DNA of 64,000 nucleotides from Chrysomallon squamiferum (lineage: Eukaryota; Mollusca; Gastropoda; Neomphalida; Peltospiridae), in contig CM022672.1 in the NCBI GenBank assembly GCA_012295275.1, positions 6,993,593 through 7,057,592 on the forward strand. The letters are read 5' to 3'. Both the position numbers and the translations under genes were made by a program. The first letter of the stretch is position 1. The number at the start of each line of letters is the position of its first letter. Shown here one piece after another: positions 24,801 to 39,500 of the stretch. Under the pieces are notes generated by a model. The model was not told where the DNA came from. It saw only the letters and a list, made by a program, of their open reading frames with translations, and made no database searches.

Positions 24801-27800
24801 TTTCAGTCAAGCAGCCTGATTTGTTAATTAGTAAATAATAGAATCTTGTGTTATTTTTGTAGTGATATGTATTGACAGCATTAGACAAAAATAGTTGTCT
24901 TTGCTTTGTGTTACATTATATTTTAATTGTAGAAAACATGATTTAAAAGTTTGCTTTGTAAACAATTCAGAAAACAATGTAATTTCATCCACATTTTCTC
25001 TTTATATTGAGCCATTTTCCAGAGTACAGGAAAATTCAGTTATAATTTGGAAACACACAGATGTATACTTACAGATGCATCAGTATCATTTTTTAAATTC
25101 TGTTAATGATACCTGTATTATATCTAAGAAATAAAAAAATAAAACCACAATACTTGTATCTTTCTTTTTCTTCTGCAAGAGTTTAGTTTGTGTAACCTGA
25201 CAATTTTAAACTGTTTGTTAACTAAGTGCTTCTTTCTGTTTAGTGTTAGCAATATTCAGAGTGTGTGCATTAAACAGCAATAACATTGTTAAACACATTT
25301 ATACAAAGATTCAAAAGAAAGAAAAAGTCACCTGAAAGTTTCCAATTTATAATGGCAGAAGGAAATGTTGTCCTCTAGAGAAAACACTAACAAGATTGTC
25401 CTTCATTTTTGACACATCCCAAAAACTATTTCTGGTTTCATTGCTGTTTCATTCTAAATTTGTATGAAATTTGTCTCCATTTCAGATGTCAGACATCGCC
25501 CATTGTCAAGAGTGAATGTCATACCTGGAGATATCAGCAAACTCGAGGTATGTCTTACTGAGTTAACTATGTCAGAATATAAAACAAATTATGTCTGTGA
25601 GCTTTATTTCAGTTAATATATGATCTACTTCATGCACTGACTAGGTGGTTTTTTTATGGTTCTTTGATAAACATGAAAACATGATTTATTAAAAATAGAT
25701 AACACAATAAGATCTCATATGGCCCATTTCGTGTTTTTCATGTGGCTACACATTTGCCATGTTTGCACTTTGTGGTAATAATCAGTCTACAGGGTTATTT
25801 CAAGAAGACTGGGCAAAGCAAGAAGTGATGGTTCTTTTGTTAATAAATTTTGCAGTATAGTGAAGGTTGCTAGAGACATGTTTGAATATTCCATTTGTAC
25901 CTATAAATGCAGGTGAACATCTCCTTTAATTTGAAAGTATTATACAAGTACCTAAAACTTCCTTGCTCACTACACTAAACTTTTTCTACTGGTCAGTCTC
26001 ATTATGTGCTTATAGAGTGTGTACTGTGATCTACTGGTGATGATCCTTCTATTTATATGTATCTGTTTGTTTATTTTACTTGCATTTGATGTTCACAGAT
26101 ATTAATAAACCTCTTTGACTGGCACATATGATTCATTCACTCAGTTTACTTTGAATATTTATATACTTAATTTAATGTTTACAAGAATAAAGGTAATATG
26201 TAATCAGAAGGTCAAAAGTGTGTTATTAGAGCATCACAATGTTACTGTTAACCTTCATAAAATGCCTCAAAATGTGTGTTTGTATTAAGTTTGTATTCAA
26301 GAAAATCAAAATTTGAACTGTCCCAATGCTGATCAAGCATTCTTTTATTATTACCTATTTTTAGTTGCTTTTTACCTGAAATTTATTTTTATTTTAATTA
26401 TTTTAATTTTTACATTTTAAAGAATGACAACTTTTCTGTAAAATGATATCATTAAAGTTAACAGTTAAGAAGAGAAGAATGTATTGATATTCAAATATGA
26501 TCAAGACTAGGTTAGTGCTATTTACAAGAAAGTTTCCAACATCTGTAATTTAATGAATATGTTGAATTTAATCAGTAACTGTTAACCTAGATCTTTTAAA
26601 ACAATATCTCATAAACATGATATTATAATTGTTTCAATCAGCCTATTATTGTTGTTGTTCCTTTATATATATTTGTTTAGGTCTTTTATTCTATTTTATT
26701 CATTTATTTAGTTAGTTAGTTACTTAGTTAGTTAGTTAGTTAGGTATTTATTTATTTATTTAAATAGTTAGTTAGGTATTCATTTAGTTATTTATTTCAT
26801 TATTATTATTATTATTATTTTTTTTTTTTTAAAGTGTGATGTAATTGTCAATACTGTTGATCCAAAACTGACCTTACAAAATGTAAATGTTTCAAAATGT
26901 ATTCTGAAGGCTGCTGGAACTGGTGTACTTCAAGAATGTAAAAAGTATTATCCAGATGGTATAAAGTTTGGTGCAATTGCAAAGACAGGAGCTGGAAAAT
27001 TGTCATCTTGTGATAACATCTACCTTGAGCTGTCTCCTGCTGATGGACATGAAGATGCATTAAAAGCAAGTATTTAACAACCTGAAATTGTTAGTCATGC
27101 CTGTACTTTATTATATATATTTAATAAATTTGTTAATATCTTTTTGTTATCATTAAACAGAGATTTGTATTTGTGTGTTTTAGTTAACATTATACTGATG
27201 TTTGTTATATTTGTGTTTTAGTTAACATTACACTGATGTTTGTTATATTTGTGTTTTAGTTAACATTACACTGATGTTTGTTATATTTGTGTTTTAGTTA
27301 ACATTACACTGAGGTTTGTTATATTTGTGTTTTAGTTAACATTACACTGATGTTTGTTATATTTGTGTTTTAGTTTACATTACACTGAGGTTTGTTATCT
27401 GTGTGTTTTAGTTAACATTATACTGATGTTTGTTATCTGTGTGTTTTAGTTTACATTACACTGAGGTTTGTTATCTGTGTGTTTTAGTTAACATTACACT
27501 GATGTTTGTTATATTTGTGTTTTAGTTAACATTACACAGATATTTGTTATCTGTGTGTTTTAGTTAACATTACACTGAGGTTTCTTATCTGTGTGTTTTA
27601 GTTAACATTACACTGATGTTTGTTATCTGTGTGTTTTAGTTAACATTACACTGATGTTTGTTATCTGTGTTTTAGTTAACATTATAGTGAGATTTGTTAT
27701 CTGTGTGTTTTAGTTAACATTATACTGATGTTTGTTATCTGTGTGTTTTAGTTAACATTACACTGATGTTTGTTATCTGTGTGTTTTAGTTAACATTATA

Positions 27801-30800
27801 CTGATGTTTGTTATCTGTGTGTTTTAGTTAACATTACACTGATGTTTGTTATCTGTGTGTTTTAGTTAACATTACACTGATGTTTGTTATCTGTGTGTTT
27901 TAGTTAACATTACACTGATGTTTGTTATCTGTGTGTTTTAGTTAACATTATACTGATGTTTGTTATCTGTGTGTTTTAGTTAACATTATACTGATGTTTG
28001 TTATCTGTGTGTTTTAGTTAACATTATACTGATGTTTGTTATCTGTGTGTTTTAGTTAACATTATACTGATGTTTGTTATCTGTGTGTTTTAGTTAACAT
28101 TATACTGATGTTTGTTATCTGTGTGTTTTAGTTAACATTACACTGATGTTTGTTATCTGTGTGTTTTAGTTAACATTATACTGATGTTTGTTATCTGTGT
28201 GTTTTAGTTAACATTATACTGATGTTTGTTATCTGTGTGTTTTAGTTAACATTACACTGATGTTTGTTATCTGTGTGTTTTAGTTAACATTATACTGATG
28301 TTTGTTATCTGTGTGTTTTAGTTAACATTATACTGATGTTTGTTATCTGTGTGTTTTAGTTAACATTATACTGATGTTTGTTATCTGTGTGTTTTAGTTA
28401 ACATTATAGTGAGATTTGTTATCTGTGTGTTTTAGTTAACATTACACTGAGGTTTGTTATCTGTGTGTTTTAGTTTACATTACACTGATGTTTGTTATCT
28501 GTGTGTTTTAGTTAACATTATAGTGAGATTTGTTATCTGTGTGTGTATTAGTTAACATCACTGTGATGTTTGTTCGTGTATTTTAGAGTTTGTGTCATGT
28601 CATGAAAGCTTGTTTCGATGAAGCATCAACTGATAAGAAGAAAGCAATTGCCTTTCCAGTGTTGGGTACAGGAATTTTAAACTATCGAGTAGATGAAGTA
28701 GCAAAATGTATGTTTGATTGTGCTGAAAGGTTTTTCCTTGATAATGCACACTCATCAATTGAAAAGGTGCTGTTTGTGGTGCATCCTAAAAATGAAGATT
28801 GTATCAAAGTGAGGAAACTTTTTGTTTATTTTTGATCTCTTTCTGAATATTATCTTTAATTATGTGTAATAGGAGCTTGCTAAAAATTATTGTATAAAAA
28901 AAGAAGAGTTGAAACATAAAACTTTTTTATTTCTTCCTTTTACAGGTTAACAAATCTTTAATAAAATATTATAAAACTGAAAAATTCTGAAAGAAAACTT
29001 TGTATAGATATTTTAAAGTAAATTGTATGTAATTTCAATCATCATATATTCCAATCTGTGTAACTCTTCATTAATTTCCTAACAGAAATATTGATATATT
29101 CACATGATTGACCTTGCTAGGCTTTATCAAATGCATTTGTTCTGGTTCCTTGTGTTTGATTTTTTTTGTGGCTTTTTCACATTTTTCAGGTTTGTTCACA
29201 AGTCAGTAAGCTATCAGTGTGACATGTTAATTAAAATGTATTTATATGTATTTATATGTATTTACATGGCCTGCAGAAGGAAGAACCTGCTGCATGATAC
29301 AGTTACCAAATGAAATAAATTTGAATACGTTATGTACTTGTTAACAGTGTTAATGAGTGAAATACTCTACAAAGCATGTGCTGAGCAATGAAAATGTATG
29401 AATATTTTTTTGTAGTATCCAGTTATAGCAGTTAGCCATATGCCTGGTAATTCATCATTTTGTAAATGCCATGTACCTGTTGATTTTAACATTTAATAGC
29501 TACCATATACCTGTTGATTCATCATCAAACTTGTTTGAAAGTGAGATATGACAGAAAGGCAAGCAATAATAAAAAATAATGAGTTGTTAAGTTGTATGTA
29601 TAATACAAAGAGATTACTGCTGTTCTAAAGTTTTAAAACATTGAAATATCAAAACAGTTTTAAAAAAAAGTGTTGAACAAGTGTTACAGATCAGATTAAC
29701 CTGGAGAAAAGTTTTCACATTTATCAGTCAGATATGCTATTACAAACAGGTTTTTAAAATAACGAAATAAAAAATACATTTATTAATGGAAGTACAACAA
29801 TGTATTGCTATTTATACTTTTTATTTAATAAATACACTGTGATATGGATAATAAATCTTGGTGTCAAAATTATTTAATCCAGATTTAAAATCATGCTTCA
29901 TAACAAACTGTTACTTGAAGAAACAAATAAATACTGTTTAATATAAAAACCATTGATGCAGTTTGCCATTAATATGATATCATTCATTTTAATCATTTTT
30001 GATCAGTTTCTACTGTTTATTTACTTATTTATTTTTTTAAATTGTTATTTTTTATTTATTCAGTTATTTATTTGTTTGTAATCACATTTTAAGCAAGGTA
30101 AAGCTTTGACTGTTGTTTGCAGGTTTCTATTGCTGAAGAAATAGCTCGGAGCTATGGACTACACAGCAGAATGTGTGAACAATGTAAGTACTGTTAACAT
30201 TACTTCTCCTTCAGAAAATTCATTAAGTCATAAAGGTGATTAATATACACAGAGTGTCCCAAAAGTAAACAAAGTACAAACTTAAATAAAATTAGATGTT
30301 AAAAATAACAAATTTAATTCCATCTTTTATGTCATTTTTATGTTATCTTTTGTACTATTCATTTACTTCTGTCAGTTGTAGTCTTTGGAATGGTTTTTGT
30401 TACCTGATTGTAGTGTTCTTCGTGATCGAGACTTCTGTTCTAGCGCGCTGCTGGACTCTCCATGGTTTGACTTGAAATGGTACCCTCACTCTTAAAAATG
30501 CAGCGAAGAACTTTAGATTTAAACGAATGTATCTTCGTTATTAAGAATTACTATGCAATGACTAGCTACAAGCATGTTGAAGAAAGATGGGAAGTAAACT
30601 TTAGAACACCTGTACCAAGTAAATCGACTATGTTCAATCTTGTATCCAAATTTGAAGTCAAATGCTCCTAAAAAAGGTCATCCAAAAACAGTTTGTTCAC
30701 CTGAAAACAAGGATCTGACACCACCTGATTTCTTTCTATGGGGAGTTCTAAAAAACGCAGTTTATGCTAATAAACCTAGGACCATTGATCAACTGAAACA

Positions 30801-33462
30801 AAGTATTCAGCATGAATGGAACCAAATTTCAGTGGAAACTTGGCAAAAAGTATGTCGCAGTGTTGTCAAAAGGTGTTGTGATTGTATTGAAGTTGAAGAT
30901 AGACATTTTGAACATTTGTAAATACTAAATATACAGATTAAATTTGTTGTTTTTAATATCAATTTTTTTTTAAGTTTGCGTTTCAGTTACTTTTGGGACA
31001 CCCTGTATATACACACACATGAATCTATATATTATGTGCATGTTTGTGTCATTTGCACTAATTAAAACATCAGAACTTGCCTGTATACTTCTTTCATGAA
31101 GGAAATCTTTCTTCCTCTGTTTTAGGACTGAATGATTGTGAATATCCTGTAAGAGTTTCTCATAGAGACATTTGTAACCTTTATCATAAACATTCTGATT
31201 TTAATATATCTCTTTTTATATTTATATATATACATATATATATATATATCTTTTTATATCATTAAGCAAGTCACACATCACATTTCTATTTGAATATATG
31301 CAGCATCAGTAAATATTTTCTGTTTTCATTTTCATTGAAAAAATATGCATTATTTCTTTTTTTCTTCTTCTTTTTTTTTTGTAATTTATTATGTTATATA
31401 TTTATTGTGTATTAAAAGAGCTATGTGGATCTGTTTGAGTTTTGTGACAAAGCCATATTTCAGATAACATATTGTGTGCTTACAGTGTCTGACAAAAAAG
31501 AACACCTGTATGTTTTTCATGACAATGTCATGCTTCAGATAATATCTGGTGATGACAGTGACTGCACAGCTACTAACAGTGGTGGAATCTGTGTCCTCAG
31601 TGAAGGTGACATTTTTGAGTTACAGATTTATTATTCTGAGATGATTAGATTTCATTATCTGTATAAAGCATTTGTATTCTCAGTGTATACATGAACGGTT
31701 TCTGTTGTGAATATTAATTGCTTGTAAGAATTCAGTAGATCACAAAAACAATTTCTTATTTCATTGCAATATTTTCTGATATTTTCACATGCTATGCAGT
31801 TTGAGCTATTTATCCATTCAATTCACATTAAACGTAGATTAGCATGTTAAGAAAACTATACCTCCACATCACAGCATGTAGGATATAAAAATAAACAAAT
31901 CATTGTTTTGAGTATTTTATTGTTTGGCATTATAATAAATTTGCATATTTAGGTGACAGTGGATGGGAACAAAGTGCAGATTTGTTACCTGACAATAAAG
32001 AAGGTATGTACAGGAACTGTTCTGTTTGGAAAATGAGTAACTCATATTAAATTATGTGTCCTCATGTTTAAATGTAAACTGTACCCATTACACTCAAAAT
32101 TGTTTGTTTTTTTATACATTATCATTTTCACAATGGTATTATGATTAAGGACTAAATGAAATATGTACTGGTTATTATGTATAATTATGTATATTATTAC
32201 TTTTTTATTATTATTTTACTTTTTCCAAGATAATTATCAAACTAGGTAATAAATACAAAGCTACTGTAACAAGTGACTTATCGTGCAGTGATTTTAAAGA
32301 AATAATTTTAAAGTAAAAATAAAACTGCAGTTATTCTAAACTAAATTGTTTCTTCTTTTTCAAACACTGGCAGAATTCATGACTTCCTTGCAGTCAGAAA
32401 CACTTTTAAGGACACATCCATGTCCAGTACCCCTGGGTGTTGTTATACACTGCTGGGCAAAGAATAAGGATAAGTTGGAGGATGTAATTAAAAAGGGACT
32501 GAAAGACATCGCAAAGGAAAAACTCCTTGCTGCTCAGATACTACTGTTACCCAGTAAATTTTTTGTTTTCAGTTCTTCTCCACTAACTCATCTCAACCTT
32601 TCATCTAGATAGTCTTAAAAGTGAATTCTATCAAAAGTTTTTAAATGTTTATTTATTAATTAATTTAATTATTACAATTAATTTAAATGTTAGACTTAGT
32701 GGCAGTTTATTTTATTTAAATGTTTAGTTTTTGCTATAAGAGATTTTACATACAATAGCATTTTAACAGTTCTTTCTACAGTGGCATGCCTTAGTTTGAA
32801 ATGGTAAATAAAACATTTCTGAAAATTAGAATGAGATTAAGAACAATACATTATTTTTATTTATTTGTTGTTGGACATAATCTGAGCATTAAACTAATCA
32901 ATATTTCTATTTATTTGTTGATTTTTTTTGTGTTTACATGTTGAAAGTAACTGGATTTACTTTTGTTTCTTTTTTTTTTCTTTGTTTTTAAAAATTTAAT
33001 TATAATTACTATTATTTATTTATTTATTTCTTCGTACTTTTTTTATTAAGTGTTTAAAGAAAATGAAATTTATGCAGTGGAAATGATCAACAGTATCATC
33101 AATGCAATGACTAACAAGAAGAACAAGGCAGATACAGGGCTTCATCTTGTGTCACTCATCATCAGTGACCAGAACGTCTTTGATACAGTTACTGACAGTG
33201 TTAACACACAGCTTCAACAGAAAGATGTCAAACTGAATAAAGCATCTGTCACATCATTCTCTACTTCATCAGGTGTGTGTTTATATATATATATTTAAAT
33301 TCAGTTCATATCTCTTATATATTGAAGATTTAAAAAAATAAAAAATGAAGCTTTGGAATATTTGTGTCTGTCTACATCAGACACACTATGAAATGTCCAG
33401 CATTGTTTCTTTGCTCTGTTAATCCTTTAGAATCTGATCTACACTGTTAATTATTTATTTGT

Positions 33463-33521
<59 letters not shown>

Positions 33522-36500
33522 TTCTTTGTTGGAATAATCAATAATTAATTACAGCAGAATAGTTACTCATGCTTGTAATTTGTTCATTCCTGTTAAATAA
33601 GAAAATCTGTAATTGTTCACTGTGAAATAAATAATTTGAAAATAATTCTTATCTCTTTCATCACTCCTCTTTTGTTTTTCTGTTTATGAACAACATCTGT
33701 TTTTTTTTTTCATTTTTATTTCATGTGAATTTCTGATTGTATTGATATTTGTTTATCAGATTCATATAAATGGTTTGAATCCGTATGGAACCAGAGTGAC
33801 AGAGAAGATGTAGTTTCAGTTTTTGGAGAAACAGAAGAAAACATCACTCCAGCTTTGGAAAAGATGAAAACCATTATTTGTCCAGTTTGTATTTACTTTT
33901 TTCAGTTTTTGTCTGCTTAGAAAGTTAGGATAATTTATGAGTACATATTTCTGGTTTGTTAGGAATTGAAACTATTACTTTTTATCATCAGATTAATGCA
34001 GTAAAATTTCTAAATGTAATTCTGTTTGATTGTTTGATCAAATTAGTTTACAATATTAAAGCCAGCATTAACCACTTGGATCACCCAAAGATGAACTTAA
34101 ATAACACTGTTACAATTTTGTTTCATGCTTTATTACTATGAAAAGAACATAATGTAGCTTTCAGAATATAACTCCCACTTACAGACTGTACATTACATAA
34201 AAAATAAAATACTTAAAAAATAGAAAATGTTAATCATCACAGGTGTTTACCAATTCTTTTCAATAACCATTGTCCAGTAACACAGAAATTCTTTATTTAT
34301 AAATTTTTAACATCTAGAATAACAACGCTGATAAAAGTATAGGTTTTCTTTCTATAAAAAGTAATTACTTTAAACATTTGAAATGAATTTTCATTCAAAA
34401 TGTTTTATAAGTATGTCCTGTGCAGATTGAATTCTTTCAGTAACCTGGGTTTTTATTCACAAACACATCAGTAGAAAGTTTTAAAGGAAAAGCCACTGAC
34501 CGTCTGAATAGAAGTTAGAACAATGTGTTTTACTTCTTCTCCTAGGAAAGCAAAAATACGGATAGTGAAAATGATGTTGGTAGTTTTGAAATAATTGACA
34601 ACACAGATGAAGGTACTATGAGCTTATCATCAGTGAATCCAGAAAAAGTTTTAATACCACAAAACGGTAAGTAAACATTCCAGCACATAACATTTCTACT
34701 AGTAATGTCACGTTTGTGAAAACAGTGTTTACTAATCTTAACCACCAAAAATATTAACTCACATTAAATTCCGTAACTTGTTTTTTTTATCTCTGCATCA
34801 ACAAAAACTAATTTTTCAATTTTATATTATATTTGTTTTGTTGTTATTTTCACAGTGTTGGGTAATATCCCAGTCAGATAATCAGTTTGATGTAAATAAC
34901 CTCTCATAATTTCTTCATTTTTATTTATTTTATTTTTTTATATCATTATTGATCTCCTTTTCACTATTCATCATCTCACTGTATGAACACACATTTGACG
35001 TTTGGGAAATATAAAATTTTTACTGTTATAAACATTTTAAACAAAATTTCTTGAGTGGATAAGTAACCTCCCAGAAAAACTCTAGCAAGTAAAAATGTGG
35101 TCAAAGGCAAGTCCTTAAATTAATAGTAACATTAGAACTTAAAATCTGTTACATTATTATTACTAATGATAAGTTCTAATCAACTGATTAATCAGAATGT
35201 GACCTTTTCATGTTGTAATGTGCTAATCACAAACACATAAACATGCATTACTTGTAGACAGTAATGGAAAAACTCTGTGAAGACATTTTCATAATGAAAT
35301 AAATAGTGCACTGTTTCTTCTAATTAATGCAGTGTGAAAAGTATACAGAAAGTCAAGATAAAGTATAATGTGGTCTTTGAGAATATCTTAGTATGTTTCA
35401 GTTACATAAAACAATTGATCTGATTTTATAAACACATTTTAGTAAATTTAATGTACTTAATTTTTAAATTTTATTTCATTTTATTTTATTGCATTTTTAA
35501 TGTGGAATTTAACTCAAGGCTAATGCTCTCTGTTCTTTTTTCAGCAACTGTAACATGTGTTAAGCCTTTTCTCACATGAAGCTAAATTTTATAGTTACTT
35601 GTTCTTTTACTAATTTCCTTTTTCCTTGTGTTCAGAACAGATAAACTTTTATAATGTAAATCTGAGTAACATGGATTCCAGTTTGGTTTTGAAAGAATTA
35701 ACATGAGTATATGTATGTTAAAATTGTCTAAGTTGTGGCCATCACAAAACTTAGAATGAACATTATTTGAAGTAAATATCCTCTAAATATAAAGAAATAT
35801 ATATAATACAATTCAAAGTTACATGTACTTCAAGCTGAACCTTTACAGATCTTTTTAAATACATGTTTGAATAGGATACAATTGGATAGAAAATGGATAT
35901 GTTAATGTTACATGAATAGACCTGAAGTGAAAAAAGAAAGACAAACTTGCTGTGAAGTAGATGTGTAAATGGTTTTTAATTTGTGTTTTGTCTGTTACAG
36001 TTCAGCATGAAACAACATCTGAGTTACAAACGACTAAACAGTCCACAGGTGATCAGGAAAAGTAAGTAATAGTTTTATAATATTGGACACAATAAATGAG
36101 ATAGTTATAAATTTCTGTTGAATAGCAATCAGAAATGAGAGACAAATATAAATATGCCAGTTTGCACGATTGATTTAATTATGATATGTGTGTGTGTGTG
36201 TTTTGGATTTTAACATTCTCAGTTAAAATATGTATTTTTCATTAAATTAAAGGTTTCTAGAACTATGTGGGTCACATGTTATTTGGTTAATAGTCATTTA
36301 GATAACCTTTTTTCTGGGTTTTTTTGTAAAACTTAGGTCTGCCTGTGAACCTGATGTGGAGTCCAGTGATCCTACCTGTATTTTGTTAGAAGCAGTCCAG
36401 TCACTTGATGGAAATATGGATTCTTTGAGGGAAAAATTAGCTAAAAATAAACATACACCCGCTGCAATTTTGTATCCACACCCTATCAACTCGGAAGAGA

Positions 36501-39500
36501 AAGCAATAATTGTTTTTGAAAAGTCAGAAGGTAAGAGATATCATACTATACTTTCATAATTGAATTACATTTTTATTGATGTGTTAAGAATATTCCTATC
36601 TTCATTCATGTCAGACATGTTTGTTTTTATTTTAATGTTACTGTTATTTTTTAAATATTGTATTTCTTCAACACTGAAAAATAAAAACAATTTTAGAAAA
36701 TCACCTAAAACTGTTAGGTCCTTTAACAAAATTACTATTATGGTTAAACTAAAAAATATTTTCTAAATATTTTATTTTATTTTTAAAAATTATCACAATG
36801 ATTACAGTATCAATAAATTTTGTCCAGCAAATTCTGTTTGGGTAGTGGAATGTTTTACTCACATGCAAACACACACTTGTACATACATTCACACAAAAAC
36901 ACATTATTTTGGGCCTGCTATTCCTACTAATAGTGTTTTTATTTACTGGAAAAATATCATCATTGGGTGTGTTTTATTTTCCCAGATGTTAAACAAATCT
37001 TGGACAAAAAATTACTTTCTGAACATGAGCCACAAAAACTGCAGCCAGTAAGAATATTACAATCCTCACATTTTCATTACAAAACATACCTCTCTTATGG
37101 ACCTATTAGGTTAAATAAAATTTTAAATAAAATAGAATCAAATATCAAATACAAACATTTTCATTAAAGCTGGGTAATAAATTTTCAACATGAAATGTTA
37201 CAAACTGTTCTTTAACTAGTGAGTTATATAATCATAATAAATTAATTTATCAATGTACATTGTACATGTTGTATTCTTCTTAGCATAAATATATATAATT
37301 TCTGTTTTTTAATTTCTGTAGCTATTTCATATTGTAAATATAAGAAGTGAAAAGTTATTCTAATAATTTATTTACTTTATTCTGTATATATGTCATATTC
37401 TGTGAATCCTCTTTTTAGCATCTCATAAACAGCAGCTCTGAAATCGACAGAAAAACATTTGAAAAGATATCTCAAGATGAAAAACTAAAAACAGAATTCA
37501 GAAAGAAAACGGGTCTTGTTTTTCCCCCAAAAAATAAGATTACAGGTAACTTTTTTCAGCTTGTGGCTGCAGACAAATTCTTCCATCATATTTGTCCACC
37601 TAAAAATATGAAAACAAAGCTTGAAATTGATTTGATTCTATCTGATGCCATCAAAAAGTTGAATATTACAGAAGAAGAACAGGTAGAATACATTCCACTT
37701 GACAATGACAAAATTTCATTAATATTTGAATATGACACAGATGAAACTAAAATGATCCAAAACAGAATTGAGGCACTGATCAGAGAAAACATCAGCACAG
37801 AGAATGCATCATTGAAACAAGAAGAGATCACATCAGTTGTAAACAGTTTACAAGATTCTACACAAGATGTTTACTGTGCTTATATTCCACATCAAAACAT
37901 GGTCGCAGTTTTCAGTGAAGATAAAAACAAACTGGAAGACGTGAAAGCGAAACTTCAGGTGAAATTGGGACTAATAAAACAAAGAGGTCGATCTAATAGA
38001 AAATGTACTGCTTCTAAAACTGTCAGCTCCGAAGAGAAGAATCAAGCAACATCATCCATTCAGAATGTGTCAGCATCCACTTCAACAACATTCAGTGTTC
38101 ACCCACTTGTCAAAGGCAAACATCTTGACGTGATGGTGTACAAAGGTAATATCACTCAGCTGTCAGTTGAGGCTATTGTAAATGCTGCTAATGGTCATTT
38201 ATCTCATGGAGCTGGAGTAGCAAGAGCAATAGCTGATGCAGCAGGAGAAGACTTGGTTAAAGAAGGAAACAAGTTTGTTAGAGAGCAAGGACAAATTGCT
38301 GTGACTGGTGTTGCTGTCACCACAGCTGGACGACTTCCCTATCACTGTGTACTTCATGCTGTAGGTCCTGCTTACAGTGATTACAAGGACAAGTCAGAAT
38401 GTTTGGAAGATCTCTGTAAAACAATACTGAGATGTCTGTGTGAGGCCAGCAAAAAAAAAGTGAAATCTGTAGCAATTCCATCCATCAGTTCAGGTATTTA
38501 ATTATTACAACTATTTTACTTTGTTAAATAAAATAATGTGAACAGATATTAATTTGAAATAAGTTGTGTTTTTGATCTGATTTTCAGGTTACAACTTCAG
38601 AAATATTTCTTTCTTCACTGGTTGTAAAATTCAACCAGCTTAAATATTTCTTGGTTCAGTTGTCTACACATTTGCATACAGCTTGCCTAGCGAATCTGCC
38701 TGAAAAGTACTTTTATTAGTATTTATTTTTAGAACTGTTTTTAAAAATTCTAATAATCATAGAAATATCCAAATACATATTTGTATTGGTATTAATATAA
38801 ATGTTTTGTTATGTGAATTTATTTTATTTCAGGAATCTTTGGTGTTCCAAAGAAATCTTGTGCTGAGATGTATGTTAGAGCTGTCATTTCGTTTAACTCA
38901 GTAGTTTCTGGAGGAAGTCTGAAAGAAGTTCATTTTGTTGACATTAGTGACAACATGCTGCAGTTAATCACCAATGAGTTTGTGACAGAATGGAATAAAA
39001 AACTTGATGAAAAAATTCTGGAAAGAGATAAAAGATTTATTGACGAGCATCTGCTTGCAAGTAAGTCTGTCTCAGCCAAACATGTGAATGCTGCAGCAGC
39101 AGGAGATAAAAATCACTCAACAACATCAACAGATAAGTGTGGCATTCAAGTCATTGTTTACCAAAAAGATATTTCTAAAGTTCATTGTGATGCAGTTGTC
39201 TGCTGGAAAGATCCCAGTTTTTCAGAAGAAGATCACACAATAGCAAGAGCAATATATCAACAAGCTGATCACGATTACAAAAAGAGGTTAAGAGAAATTA
39301 AACAGAAGATCCCTTACCAGGAGCGTAATAAGACAGTTTTCACAGCTTATGCAGAGAAACATTTTCTGGTCATACATGGAGTGATTGAAAAGTTAAACCC
39401 AAGTATAACTGATTTCCATGACGTTTTGACAAAAATTATTGTAAAAGCAGATAAAGACAGGATGCAATCAATTGCTATTCCAGTTTTTCAATGTTTCAAA

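Noticed and set aside
27175-28580. CRISPR-like array
   Set aside because: Direct repeats have no unique spacers; it is a 38-bp intronic minisatellite in an animal genome.
31120-31150. Small gene B exon after the acceptor at 31125
   Set aside because: Joined to the phase-1 end of exon 30183 it gives an immediate TGA; the acceptor at 31485 keeps the frame.
36298-36489. Minus-strand frame at 36.3-36.5 kb
   Set aside because: Antisense shadow of gene B exon 36337-36530, which has proper splice signals and phase.
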